Below, piece after piece: positions 49,550-56,869 of a stretch of 64,000 nucleotides of DNA. Source of the stretch: JACVRW01 sp963716215 (GTDB taxonomy: Bacteria > Actinomycetota > Thermoleophilia > Solirubrobacterales > Thermoleophilaceae); contig OY970298.1 of assembly GCA_963716215.1 (NCBI GenBank), forward strand, positions 1-64,000, given 5' to 3'. The notes beneath the pieces are model-generated. The model was not told the DNA's origin. It saw nothing but the letters and a program-made list of their open reading frames with translations, and searched no databases. The position numbers were made by a program, and so were the translations under genes. How positions within the stretch are numbered: the first letter of the stretch is position 1; each line of letters opens with the position of its first letter.

Positions 49550-50668
49550 GTGACGCGCCGAGTGCGCCTGATCCTGCTCGCGGTCCTTGCCCTGGCGGGC
49601 CTGGCGGCGGTGCCGAGCGCCGCCGGAGCGGCCAAGACGGTGTGGCTCTGCAAGCCCGGCAAGCGCGACAACCCGTGCGCCGTGAGCCTGGCCACGACGC
49701 GCGTCTCGCCCACCGGACAACCCCTCGGCGTGGACAGGGTCAAGCGGGCTCGCAGGCCGAAGTACGACTGCTTCTACGTCTACCCAACGGTCAGCGACCA
49801 GCAGACCGCCACGGCCAACTTCGCGATCGATCCCGAGCTGCGCTCGATCGCCCTCTTCCAGGCCGCCCGCTACACGAGCGACTGTCGCATGTACGCCCCG
49901 GTCTACCGCCAGGTCACGCTGGCCGGCATCGTCGGCGGGGCGCCGCCAACGGCGGCCGACCTGAAGCGCACCTACAACGACGTGCGCGATGCCTGGCGCG
50001 ACTACCTGCGCAACTACAACCACGGCCGCGGCGTGGTCATCATGGGCCACTCGCAGGGCACCTTCGTGCTGCGTCAGCTCGTGGCGAAGGAGGTCGACAC
50101 CAAGCCGGCCGTGCGCCGGCGCCTGATCTCGGCGGTGCTGTTGGGCGGCGACGTCCTGGTCAGGAAGGGCCGCGACGCCGGCGGTGACTTCAAGCGCATC
50201 CCCGCGTGCCGCTCGCGAACGCAGACCGGCTGCGTGGTCGCGTTCTCGACCTTCAACGCCCAGCCGCCGGCGGACTCCCGATTCGGGCGTGCCGAGACGG
50301 CGGGCCAGGAGGTGCTCTGCACCAACCCGGCGGCGCTCGGCGGCGGCGCCGGCAAGGTCACCCCGATCCAGCCCAGCGCGCCGTTCGCTCCGGGAACGAC
50401 GATCGCGGCCGCCATCAGCCTGCTCGGCGTGCCCACCCCGGAGGTATCCACAGCCTGGTACAGCTACCCGGACACCTACCGCGCGCGCTGCTCGACCGCG
50501 GGCGGCGCGGACGTGCTCAGGATCAGCGCACTCGGCGGGGCCCCGGTGTTCAAGGCGTCTCCCGACCCGGGCTGGGGCCTGCATCTCGTGGACGCGAACA
50601 TCGCGCTAGGCGAGCTCGTGGATCTCGTCCGCACCCAGGCCGCGGCCTGGCGCCGGGCGCAGGGCTGA
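49550..50668 (+). CDS. DUF3089 family secreted alpha/beta-hydrolase-like protein
   Basis: A 372-residue exported protein. The signal LILLAVLALAGLAAVPSAAG precedes KTVWLCKPGKRDNPC. DUF3089 features: KYDCFYVYPTVSDQQTATAN, then AARYTSDCRMYAPVYRQVTL and the nucleophile elbow VVIMGHSQGTFVLRQLVAKE (GHSQG). A likely catalytic His is in GWGLHLVDANIALGELVDLV. Six or more cysteines suggest disulfides outside the cytoplasm. The substrate is unknown; a lipase/esterase function is likely. Its last 63 nt overlap the convergent Ada-AlkA gene. Confidence 0.84.
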   Translation: MTRRVRLILLAVLALAGLAAVPSAAGAAKTVWLCKPGKRDNPCAVSLATTRVSPTGQPLGVDRVKRARRPKYDCFYVYPTVSDQQTATANFAIDPELRSIALFQAARYTSDCRMYAPVYRQVTLAGIVGGAPPTAADLKRTYNDVRDAWRDYLRNYNHGRGVVIMGHSQGTFVLRQLVAKEVDTKPAVRRRLISAVLLGGDVLVRKGRDAGGDFKRIPACRSRTQTGCVVAFSTFNAQPPADSRFGRAETAGQEVLCTNPAALGGGAGKVTPIQPSAPFAPGTTIAAAISLLGVPTPEVSTAWYSYPDTYRARCSTAGGADVLRISALGGAPVFKASPDPGWGLHLVDANIALGELVDLVRTQAAAWRRAQG

Positions 50669-52135
50669 CGACGGCCGGGGAGCGGCCAGGCTGCTCCACA
50701 GGTGCATGACGGCGTAGGAGCGCCAGGGCCGCCAGGGTTCGGCGACGGCCGTGGCCTGTGCCCCCTCGGCGGGCTGACCGAGGCGCTCCAGGGCGTGACG
50801 GATGCCCACGTCGCCGGGCAGGAACACATCCGGATCTCCGAGCGCCCGCATCGCGACGTACGAGGCGGTCCATGGCCCCACCCCAGGGATGTCGAGCAGC
50901 GCGGCGAGCGCGGCGGAGGCGTCCGCGCCCGCGTCGAAGCGCAGCCCCTCGTGGGCCACGAGCCGCGCGAGCGAGCGCAGCGCCTCGCCGCGCTGGCGCG
51001 GGAAGGGCAGGTCGGCCGGCGCGACGTCGGCCAGCGCGTCCGCCACCGGAAAGCGATGCGTGATCGCGCCGCCGGTGTCGGCCAGCGGCTCGCCGTAGCG
51101 GGCCACGAGCCGGCCGAGCACGGTCCGGGCGGCGGGCACGGAGACCTGCTGGCCGACGATCGCCCGCACGCCCAGCTCGAAGCCGTCCACGCAGCCCGGC
51201 ACGCGCATCCCGGGCCGGAGGCGTGCGAGCTCGCCGAGCACCGGGTCATCCTCCAGCTGAAGGCCGATCGAGACGGGGTCCGCGTCGAGATCGAGCAGGC
51301 GGCGGCAGCGAGCGACCGCGGCGGTGAGGTCGCGCAGGTCGTCGAGCCGCAGCACGCAGCGCACGGAGCCGTCGGCGGGCGTGAGCTCGACCAGGCCACC
51401 GCCGTGCTCGAGCGCCAGCGAGCGCCGGTAGGTCCCGTCCTCGACCGCCTCTACGCCGGGGATCGCGCGCGCGGCGAGGAAGCCCAGCAGCGCGTCCCCG
51501 TCGAGGGGTGCGCGGGCCGGCAGCCTCAGCTCCACGGCGCCCTGGCTGGTGGCGCCGCGCCGCCGACGGGCGCGGCCGCGCAGTTCGCTGGGCGTGCGGG
51601 CGTAGACCTCGCGAATCGTGTCGTTGAACTGGCGGACGCTGCGGAAGCCGGAGGCCAGCGCCACCTCGGCGAACCGCAGGCCGGTTGACTCGATCAGGGT
51701 GCGCGCCGCCTGCGCGCGCTGGGCCCGGGCGAGCTGCACGGGCCCAGCGCCCACCTCGGCCACCAGGATGCGGTTGAGCTGGCGTTCGCTGAACCCGAGT
51801 CGCGAGGCCAGGCCGGAGACCCCCTCGCGGTCGACGATCCCGTCGGCGATCAGGCGGAACGCGCGGCCGGCCACGTCGGCGCGCCGATTCCAGGCCGGCG
51901 AGCCGGGCGCCGCGTCCGGCTCGCAGCGCTTGCAGGCTCGGAAGCCGGCCGTCTGGGCCGCGGCCGCGGTGGCGAACAGGCGGACGTTGCGGCGCTGGGG
52001 CAGCCGAGCCGGGCAGCTCGGCCGACAGTAGATGCCGGTGGACGTGACGCCGACGAAGAAGAAGCCGTCGTAGCGCGGGTCCCGGCTGCGCATGAAGCGG
52101 TAGCAGCGTTCGAAGTCGTCGATCACGCCGCCCAT
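50606..52135 (-). CDS. Ada-AlkA fusion: methylphosphotriester sensor, AraC HTH and 3-methyladenine glycosylase
   Basis: A 509-residue alkylation-damage protein. Ada N-terminal zinc domain: YDGFFFVGVTSTGIYCRPSC and FRACKRCEPDAAPG, supplying the methyl-accepting Cys and the four-Cys zinc site. AraC-type helix-turn-helix: GVSGLASRLGFSERQLNRIL. AlkA N-terminal domain, then HhH-GPD: LRPGMRVPGCVDGFELGVRA, LLDIPGVGPWTASYVAMRAL and the catalytic Asp in DVFLPGDVGIRHAL. It can activate transcription and excise alkylated bases. Divergent from ogt around a concentric palindrome. Confidence 0.9.
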   Translation of the reverse strand: MGGVIDDFERCYRFMRSRDPRYDGFFFVGVTSTGIYCRPSCPARLPQRRNVRLFATAAAAQTAGFRACKRCEPDAAPGSPAWNRRADVAGRAFRLIADGIVDREGVSGLASRLGFSERQLNRILVAEVGAGPVQLARAQRAQAARTLIESTGLRFAEVALASGFRSVRQFNDTIREVYARTPSELRGRARRRRGATSQGAVELRLPARAPLDGDALLGFLAARAIPGVEAVEDGTYRRSLALEHGGGLVELTPADGSVRCVLRLDDLRDLTAAVARCRRLLDLDADPVSIGLQLEDDPVLGELARLRPGMRVPGCVDGFELGVRAIVGQQVSVPAARTVLGRLVARYGEPLADTGGAITHRFPVADALADVAPADLPFPRQRGEALRSLARLVAHEGLRFDAGADASAALAALLDIPGVGPWTASYVAMRALGDPDVFLPGDVGIRHALERLGQPAEGAQATAVAEPWRPWRSYAVMHLWSSLAAPRPSSALRPAPGRGLGADEIHELA

Positions 52136-52157
52136 GGTGGCACGTTGCGCCGTAGCG

Positions 52158-52195
52158 GTCTGGCGCTTTTCGGACATGTCGGATTTCCGCCAGAC
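52158..52195. promoter_or_regulatory. Concentric 38-bp palindrome between the alkylation-repair genes
   Basis: Outer arms GTCTGGCG (52158-52165) and CGCCAGAC (52188-52195) share one centre (52176.5) with the inner palindrome GACATGTC (52173-52180). It lies in the 93-bp divergent control region, 22 bp before the Ada-AlkA ATG and 33 bp before the ogt ATG. It probably binds a dimeric regulator, perhaps the Ada-AlkA protein itself. Confidence 0.55.
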
Positions 52196-52213
52196 ACCAG
52201 CGGGCTCGGGGCG

Positions 52214-52219
52214 TAGCCT
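52214..52219 (+). promoter_or_regulatory. TAGCCT -10 box, near-leaderless start of ogt
   Basis: TAGCCT is followed by nine bases and ATG 52229. No ribosome-binding site is visible. Confidence 0.4.
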
Positions 52220-52228
52220 GTGCTCACG

Positions 52229-52762
52229 ATGAAGCTCTTCACGGACACGATCGCCGGCGAGCCGCAGCGCTGGCACCGCATCGATTCACCGCTCGGCGAG
52301 CTGCTGCTGGTCGGCGACGGTCGCGCGCTCACGCGGCTCCAGATGACCCCCCGCGACGAGGACGTGCCCGCCGGCGGCCGGCACGATCCGGACACCTTCG
52401 CGGACGTCGAGGCCCAGCTGGACGGGTACTTCGCCGGGGAGCTGACCGAGTTCGACCTGCCACTCGCGCCGCACGGGTCGGACTTCCAGCTGCGGGTGTG
52501 GGGCGCCCTGCTCGACATTCCCTACGGGGAGACGGCGAGCTACGGCGCGATCGCCACCGCGGTCGGGCGCCCTGACGCGGTGCGAGCCGTAGGCGCGACC
52601 AACGGGCGCAACCCGATCGCGGTGATCATCCCCTGCCACCGCGTGATCGGCGCGGACGGCACGCTTGTCGGCTACGGCGGCGGGCTGCCGCGCAAGCGAC
52701 TGCTGCTGGAGCTCGAGGCGGAGCACGCCGCCCCGCGCCTCTGGAGCGGCCGTCTAGGGTAG
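52229..52762 (+). CDS. ogt: Methylated-DNA--protein-cysteine methyltransferase
   Basis: A 177-residue O6-alkylguanine repair protein. Core: DFQLRVWGALLDIPYGETAS, YGAIATAVGRPDAVRAVGAT, then NGRNPIAVIIPCHRVIGADG with the acceptor Cys in PCHRV, and GYGGGLPRKRLLLELE. It removes O6-methyl groups from guanine in a suicide reaction. The ATG before KLFTDTIAGE was chosen over an ATG nine bases upstream because of the adjacent -10 box. It pairs functionally with the divergent Ada-AlkA gene. Confidence 0.93.
   Translation: MKLFTDTIAGEPQRWHRIDSPLGELLLVGDGRALTRLQMTPRDEDVPAGGRHDPDTFADVEAQLDGYFAGELTEFDLPLAPHGSDFQLRVWGALLDIPYGETASYGAIATAVGRPDAVRAVGATNGRNPIAVIIPCHRVIGADGTLVGYGGGLPRKRLLLELEAEHAAPRLWSGRLG
52755..52760 (+). 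promoter_or_regulatory. TAGGGT -10 box, leaderless start of the VOC gene
   Basis: TAGGGT overlaps the ogt stop codon and is followed by six bases and GTG 52767. It may give the VOC gene its own transcript. Confidence 0.4.
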
Positions 52763-52766
52763 GCGC

Positions 52767-53219
52767 GTGGCCGAGCCGATCCCGGTCTCGAGGCTCTTCG
52801 AGACACACCTCACGGTGCGGGACCTCGGTCGCTCGGTTTCCTTCTATCGCGACGTCGTCGGGCTGCCGATGGCGTTGGAGATCCCCGAGCGCGGAGCGGC
52901 CTTCTTCTGGGTCGGCGACCCCGGCGAGACGATGCTCGGGGTCTGGTCGCTCGGTTCGATGCCGATGGGGATGTCGCTGCACGTGGCGTTCTGCGTCGAG
53001 CTGGACGACCTGCTCGCGGCGCCGGGACGGCTGCGCGAGTCGGGCGTCACGCCGCTGTCCTTCTTCGGAGACGAGGCGGACGAGCCGAGCGTGATCGGCT
53101 GGATGCCGGCTGCCGCCGTCTACTTCCGCGACCCGGATGGGCACCAGCTGGAGTACCTGGCCATGCTCGACGAGCCGCCGCGCCCGGAGGCCGGGATCAT
53201 CCCGTGGTCGCGGTGGTGA
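52767..53219 (+). CDS. VOC/glyoxalase-family protein
   Basis: A 150-residue vicinal-oxygen-chelate protein with two beta-alpha-beta-beta-beta units: ETHLTVRDLGRSVSFYRDVV and ERGAAFFWVGDPGETMLGVW in the first; HVAFCVELDDLLAAPGRLRE and VYFRDPDGHQLEYLAMLDE in the second. Metal-ligand candidates are His of ETHLTV, His of LHVAF and Glu of QLEYL. The reaction (dioxygenase, glyoxalase or fosfomycin-type) is not assignable. It starts 4 nt after ogt and ends overlapping the RlmA-like gene by 23 nt, convergent. Confidence 0.82.
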   Translation: MAEPIPVSRLFETHLTVRDLGRSVSFYRDVVGLPMALEIPERGAAFFWVGDPGETMLGVWSLGSMPMGMSLHVAFCVELDDLLAAPGRLRESGVTPLSFFGDEADEPSVIGWMPAAAVYFRDPDGHQLEYLAMLDEPPRPEAGIIPWSRW

Positions 53220-54018
53220 TCACGACCGCAGCGGTCGCCGCCAGCGGCTGAGGGAGCCCGGCGACCAGCTCGTCCAGCTCGGCGGACGAGAGGTGGAAGG
53301 CGCTGGGGCCCATCGCGATCGCATCGCGCGCGGCTGCCTGGTCGAGCGAGAGTGTCCACTCGACCTCGCGACGGTCCTGGATCCGGAGGGCCGGCTCGAC
53401 CTGCTCGCGCAGGCGCTCCTGCTTGCGTTCGTCGACGGCGAGGGGGGCGCCGAGCTCGGCCAGGTGGTGCTCGGCGGGCGTGACGAAGACGGCGAGCCCG
53501 CCGGGCGCCAGCACCCGCCCGATCTCGGGACCGTTGCGCGGCGCGAACACGTTCAGCACGGCAGCGGCCGCCCCGTCGTGGAGCGGCAGCGGCCCCCACG
53601 CGTCGCAGGCCACCGCCGCGAGCCGGGCGTGCGCCCGGGCGGCGCGGCGCAGGGCCGGCTTGGAGACGTCGAGGGCGAGCCCGGTCGCGCCGGGCTCGCG
53701 CTCGAGCAGCCGGGCGAGGTACCAGCCGGTGCCGGCGCCGAGATCGACGATGTAGCCGGCGTCGGCGGGCGCGATCGCATCCGCCACGGCATCGGCGAGC
53801 GGGTCGAAGTGGCCGGCGCCGAGCAGGCGCTCGCGCGCCGCCACCATGTCGGCCGTGTCGCCCGCCGGCCCCGGGCCTGTCAGCAGGCTCAGATAGCCCT
53901 GTCGGGCGACGTCGAATGCGTGTCCCTCCCCGCAGTGGATCCCGTCGTCCGCGCGTGCCAGCGCGGCGCCGCACAGCGGGCATCGCAGGAGCGGGAGCAC
54001 GTCATCGAGCGCGGGCAT
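53197..54018 (-). CDS. RlmA-like 23S rRNA (guanine-N1)-methyltransferase
   Basis: A 273-residue methyltransferase with an N-terminal zinc finger: PLLRCPLCGAALARADDGIH, CGEGHAFDVARQGYLSLL (Cys4/His-type, as in RlmA/TlrB). The SAM domain includes IVDLGAGTGWYLARLLEREP, GLALDVSKPALRRAARAHAR and LNVFAPRNGPEIGRVLAPGG. RlmA enzymes methylate G745 or G748 of 23S rRNA; TlrB-type members give macrolide resistance, which cannot be told apart here. It lies 16 nt downstream of the membrane-protein gene on the same strand. Confidence 0.86.
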   Translation of the reverse strand: MPALDDVLPLLRCPLCGAALARADDGIHCGEGHAFDVARQGYLSLLTGPGPAGDTADMVAARERLLGAGHFDPLADAVADAIAPADAGYIVDLGAGTGWYLARLLEREPGATGLALDVSKPALRRAARAHARLAAVACDAWGPLPLHDGAAAAVLNVFAPRNGPEIGRVLAPGGLAVFVTPAEHHLAELGAPLAVDERKQERLREQVEPALRIQDRREVEWTLSLDQAAARDAIAMGPSAFHLSSAELDELVAGLPQPLAATAAVVITTATTG

Positions 54019-54034
54019 CACGCGGAAGCCTCGC

Positions 54035-55645
54035 TCAACCGTCGTCGCAGCGGCGGCCGTGCTCCACGATGCGCTCGGGGGCGAAGCGGGTCGACAGCCG
54101 CATGAAGCCGCGCCGGCGGGCGAGCACGCGGGTCCACTCGCCGGCCCGCTCGACGCAGCCCCCGGCCGCGAACCAGTACGGCGTCCACCGCACGCGCACA
54201 AGCGCCGCGCCCGGTCGCTCGACGTCCAGCAGCACCTGATCGGAGCCGAGCCGCTCCAGGTGAATGCTCGCGCGCCCGGTGGGGATCACGATCGGGGCGG
54301 GCAGCAGCACCTCGTACACGCGCCAGTCGTCGGACTTCCACCGCAGCCGCAGGTAGGACAGCCCACCCTCGATCAGGGCCCGCTCCTCGTACGAGCTGCG
54401 GTCGGGCTTGGCGCTCGGCAGCGCGACGTAGCGCACCGCGTTGTCGGCCAGCCAGCTCGCGTAGGTCAGCTCGTTGAGGTCGCCGCGGTAGAAGACCGGG
54501 TTGTGACCCGTGTCCAGCTGGCGCAGCCAGCCGCGCGCCAGCGGCACGAGCGGAGCGACCTCGGCGTTCTCCCAACGGCTGCTGGTGAAGGGGATCTCGA
54601 TGCGGCGCTGGTCGGGCAGCGTGTAGAGGAACTGGCGCAGCGGCTCGAAGTAGGCGGACGTGGCGGCCGGGTCCCGCAGCGCCTTGTCGATGTCGCGGAT
54701 CGCGGAGGTCCACTGCCAGTAGCCGAGCACGGCGAAGCCCGCCACGGCCACGGCGGCCAGCTGGGGGCTGGGTCGCCTCAGGCGGTCGGCGGTCGCGCAC
54801 AGCAGCAGGGGCCCGCCGAACAGCATCCCCAGCCGCGGGGCGGTGCCGCCGATCTGGCTCTCGACCGCCACCGCCACCGTCGCGCCCAGCGCGTAGAGGA
54901 CGGCTCCCGCGCGCAGCACGCGCTCCTCGCGCGGCAGCACGATCAGGCAGGCGGCGCAGAACACCGGAATCGGCAGGTAGGCGGTGAACGGGAACGGCGC
55001 CCAGCCGCCCTCGGGGAACGCGAAGCCCAGGACCAGCGGCGGGGCCAGGGCAGCCGCGGCGATGCCGAGGCCGAGCCGCCGGCCGGCGCCGGCGGCGTAC
55101 GCCAGGCCGGCCAGCCCGGTGAACAGTCCCGCCACCGGGCTCGCGAGCGGGGTCAGGAAGGCGAACGCCAGCGCGGCCCGCGGACGCCCGCGCTGCAAGC
55201 AGAGCAGCGCGGCCAGGCCGAGGGCGGTGCCAACCGCGAACGGGAGCCGGCTGGTGGCGAGCAGAGTCGCCGTGCCCACGCCCAGCCAGAGCGCGCCGAA
55301 GCGGGCGCGCTCGGGGCCGAATTGCGCGCTGGCGATCCGCTCGAACAGCGCCGCGATCGCGACGCAGGCGACGACCAGCACGAGCCGTGGGCCGAGCAGC
55401 CAGGACAGCGGCGGCGTGAGCACGCTGTAGGCCACCGTGTGGTGCCCGCCGTACCACTGCCCGTTCCAGATCGTGAAGCCCTCGCGCCCGAACAGGTCCG
55501 CGCGGAAGACATGGACCGCCAGGTCGCCAGGCCGGGGCTCGAGCGCCAGGTACAGCAGGCCGATCGCGAGCGCGACACCGGCGGGCAGGATCGCCCATGC
55601 CCGGATCGATACGCGGCGGCTGGCGGACAGGACCGCGGTCCCCAC
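54035..55645 (-). CDS. Polytopic membrane protein (PTPS-related/glycosyltransferase-like), 536 aa
   Basis: About ten hydrophobic helices in the N-terminal 350 residues (AWAILPAGVALAIGLLYLAL, LVLVVACVAIAALFERIASA, LGLGIAAAALAPPLVLGFAF), then a soluble C-terminal domain of about 190 residues (RRIEIPFTSSRWENAEVAPL, EERALIEGGLSYLRLRWKSD). An early extracytoplasmic loop, LEPRPGDLAVHVFRADLFGR, resembles the acidic loop of GT-C glycosyltransferases or the PTPS-related membrane family. GTG 55645 lies eight bases behind TACCCT (55659-55654), suggesting a leaderless mRNA. The function is unknown; an envelope sugar-transfer role is possible. Confidence 0.65.
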   Translation of the reverse strand: MGTAVLSASRRVSIRAWAILPAGVALAIGLLYLALEPRPGDLAVHVFRADLFGREGFTIWNGQWYGGHHTVAYSVLTPPLSWLLGPRLVLVVACVAIAALFERIASAQFGPERARFGALWLGVGTATLLATSRLPFAVGTALGLAALLCLQRGRPRAALAFAFLTPLASPVAGLFTGLAGLAYAAGAGRRLGLGIAAAALAPPLVLGFAFPEGGWAPFPFTAYLPIPVFCAACLIVLPREERVLRAGAVLYALGATVAVAVESQIGGTAPRLGMLFGGPLLLCATADRLRRPSPQLAAVAVAGFAVLGYWQWTSAIRDIDKALRDPAATSAYFEPLRQFLYTLPDQRRIEIPFTSSRWENAEVAPLVPLARGWLRQLDTGHNPVFYRGDLNELTYASWLADNAVRYVALPSAKPDRSSYEERALIEGGLSYLRLRWKSDDWRVYEVLLPAPIVIPTGRASIHLERLGSDQVLLDVERPGAALVRVRWTPYWFAAGGCVERAGEWTRVLARRRGFMRLSTRFAPERIVEHGRRCDDG

Positions 55646-55653
55646 GTGGCCTC

Positions 55654-55663
55654 AGGGTAGTTT
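55654..55663. promoter_or_regulatory. Overlapping divergent -10 boxes for two leaderless genes
   Basis: The minus-strand TACCCT (55659-55654) serves GTG 55645, and the plus-strand TAGTTT (55658-55663) serves ATG 55671. They overlap by two bases in a 25-bp gap, so RNA polymerase cannot occupy both at once. Confidence 0.5.
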
Positions 55664-55670
55664 GCGGGAC

Positions 55671-56030
55671 ATGGGCAGCCGCAGCAGACGGCGCGCGAAG
55701 GAGGGCAAGCGGCCCCCGGCCGCGACCACGGACCACCGCGACGCGGAGGGCAACGTGCTCACGCTGCGCGACGAGCTGAGCCCGGGAACCCTGCGCGCGC
55801 TCGCCGAGCTCGACGCAAAGCCGGCCGCCTCCGCGGAGGATCGCTGGCAGCGCCGCATGGAGTTCCTGTTCGAACGCCTGGCGGTCCGCTGGGAGATCGC
55901 CGGGCTGCCGCTGGAGGGCCAGAAGGAGCTGCTGGGGCGCTACCGGCTGGCCAGCTCGGGCGAACGGCAACAGGTGCGGGAAGCGCTCGCCGAGCACCTC
56001 GCGGAGCACCACCCGGACGTCGAGCTCTAG
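55671..56030 (+). CDS. Small charged hypothetical protein (119 aa)
   Basis: A very basic N-terminus (MGSRSRRRAKEGKRPP) is followed by a helical region: LTLRDELSPGTLRALAELDA, RWQRRMEFLFERLAVRWEIA and YRLASSGERQQVREALAEHL. Basic N-tail plus helices suggest a nucleic-acid-associated protein, but no family is recognised. ATG 55671 lies seven bases behind TAGTTT. It is followed by a good bidirectional terminator. Confidence 0.65.
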   Translation: MGSRSRRRAKEGKRPPAATTDHRDAEGNVLTLRDELSPGTLRALAELDAKPAASAEDRWQRRMEFLFERLAVRWEIAGLPLEGQKELLGRYRLASSGERQQVREALAEHLAEHHPDVEL

Positions 56031-56034
56031 TCGT

Positions 56035-56074
56035 TTGCAGCTTTTTCTGGGCTATAGGCCGGAAAAGGCTGCAA
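56035..56074. terminator. Bidirectional terminator between convergent genes
   Basis: TTGCAGCTTTTTCTGG (56035-56050) and CCGGAAAAGGCTGCAA (56059-56074) form a 16-bp stem with two mismatches around the loop GCTATAGG. T and A runs lie inside the stem. It serves the small gene ending at 56030 and the SGNH gene ending at 56078. Confidence 0.65.
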
Positions 56075-56077
56075 CCG

Positions 56078-56869
56078 TCACGGAGCGCCCAGCACGGGCT
56101 CGGGCGACCCCTCGCTCGCGGCCGTGAGCGCCCCGTGCGCCGCGGCCGCCAGGACGGCGAACGCCCGCTCGAGCACGAACGCGTTAGGGCGCGGCAGCAG
56201 CAAGGGCTCGGCGGGCGGCTCGGAGCGCCGCCGCTCCGGCGGCGGCCGCGCGTCCGGGTTGCGTGGCGCCGGGATCCCGGTCGCCCCACCGCCGAGCAGG
56301 CAGCCCTGCACCGCCTCCGCCAGCAGGCTTGCCCGTAGGCCGTAGCCCTCGCCGGTCGCGTGCACCCGGTCGCTGACCAACAGCTCCGGGATCGCCCCGA
56401 CAGCCGCCCGCCAGTCCGCGACCTGGGCGCCCGTCTGGCCGGCGAACTGCTCGACCACGCGGTTGAGGCCCGCCACCGACACCCCGCGCACCGGTGGCCG
56501 GACGATCGTGGCCACGACCACGCAGCGGCCGCCGGCCAGCTGCTGCACCGCCGCCAGGCTGGCGGCCAGCCCGTTCGGGTTCGACGGGCTGTCGTTGGTG
56601 CCGAGCGGGAACACGATCACCCCGTGCTCCGGCCCCAGCCGCTCGCTGAGCACGCCTACTCCCTGGGCGCTCGAGCGCCCCTTCTCGGCGTCGACGTCGA
56701 CGGGCACGCCCGCCAGCGCCCCCCGCAGGTATGGGCCCGAGCCCACCTCGAGGCTGTCGCCGACCACGAGCACGGCGTCGCCGCCGCCCTGAAAAGCCCC
56801 CGCCGCGGGCACGAACAGCGCCCCGGCAACCGCCGCGGTAGCCAGAATGCCCGCGGTGAGCTTCCCCAC
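56078..56869 (-). CDS. Exported SGNH/GDSL hydrolase-like protein 1
   Basis: A 263-residue secreted protein if started at GTG 56869, which gives the signal VGKLTAGILATAAVAGALFV and PAAGA; longer in-frame ATG starts at 56905, 56923 and 56953 exist. SGNH blocks: VLVVGDSLEVGSGPYLRGAL (Ser), IVFPLGTNDSPSN (Asn) and LVSDRVHATGEGYGLRASLL (Asp-x-x-His). The tail is proline-rich with an Ala-rich helix. It is head-to-head with the MBOAT gene with overlapping 5' ends. It probably deacylates or transfers acyl groups on envelope glycans. Confidence 0.75.
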   Translation of the reverse strand: MGKLTAGILATAAVAGALFVPAAGAFQGGGDAVLVVGDSLEVGSGPYLRGALAGVPVDVDAEKGRSSAQGVGVLSERLGPEHGVIVFPLGTNDSPSNPNGLAASLAAVQQLAGGRCVVVATIVRPPVRGVSVAGLNRVVEQFAGQTGAQVADWRAAVGAIPELLVSDRVHATGEGYGLRASLLAEAVQGCLLGGGATGIPAPRNPDARPPPERRRSEPPAEPLLLPRPNAFVLERAFAVLAAAAHGALTAASEGSPEPVLGAP

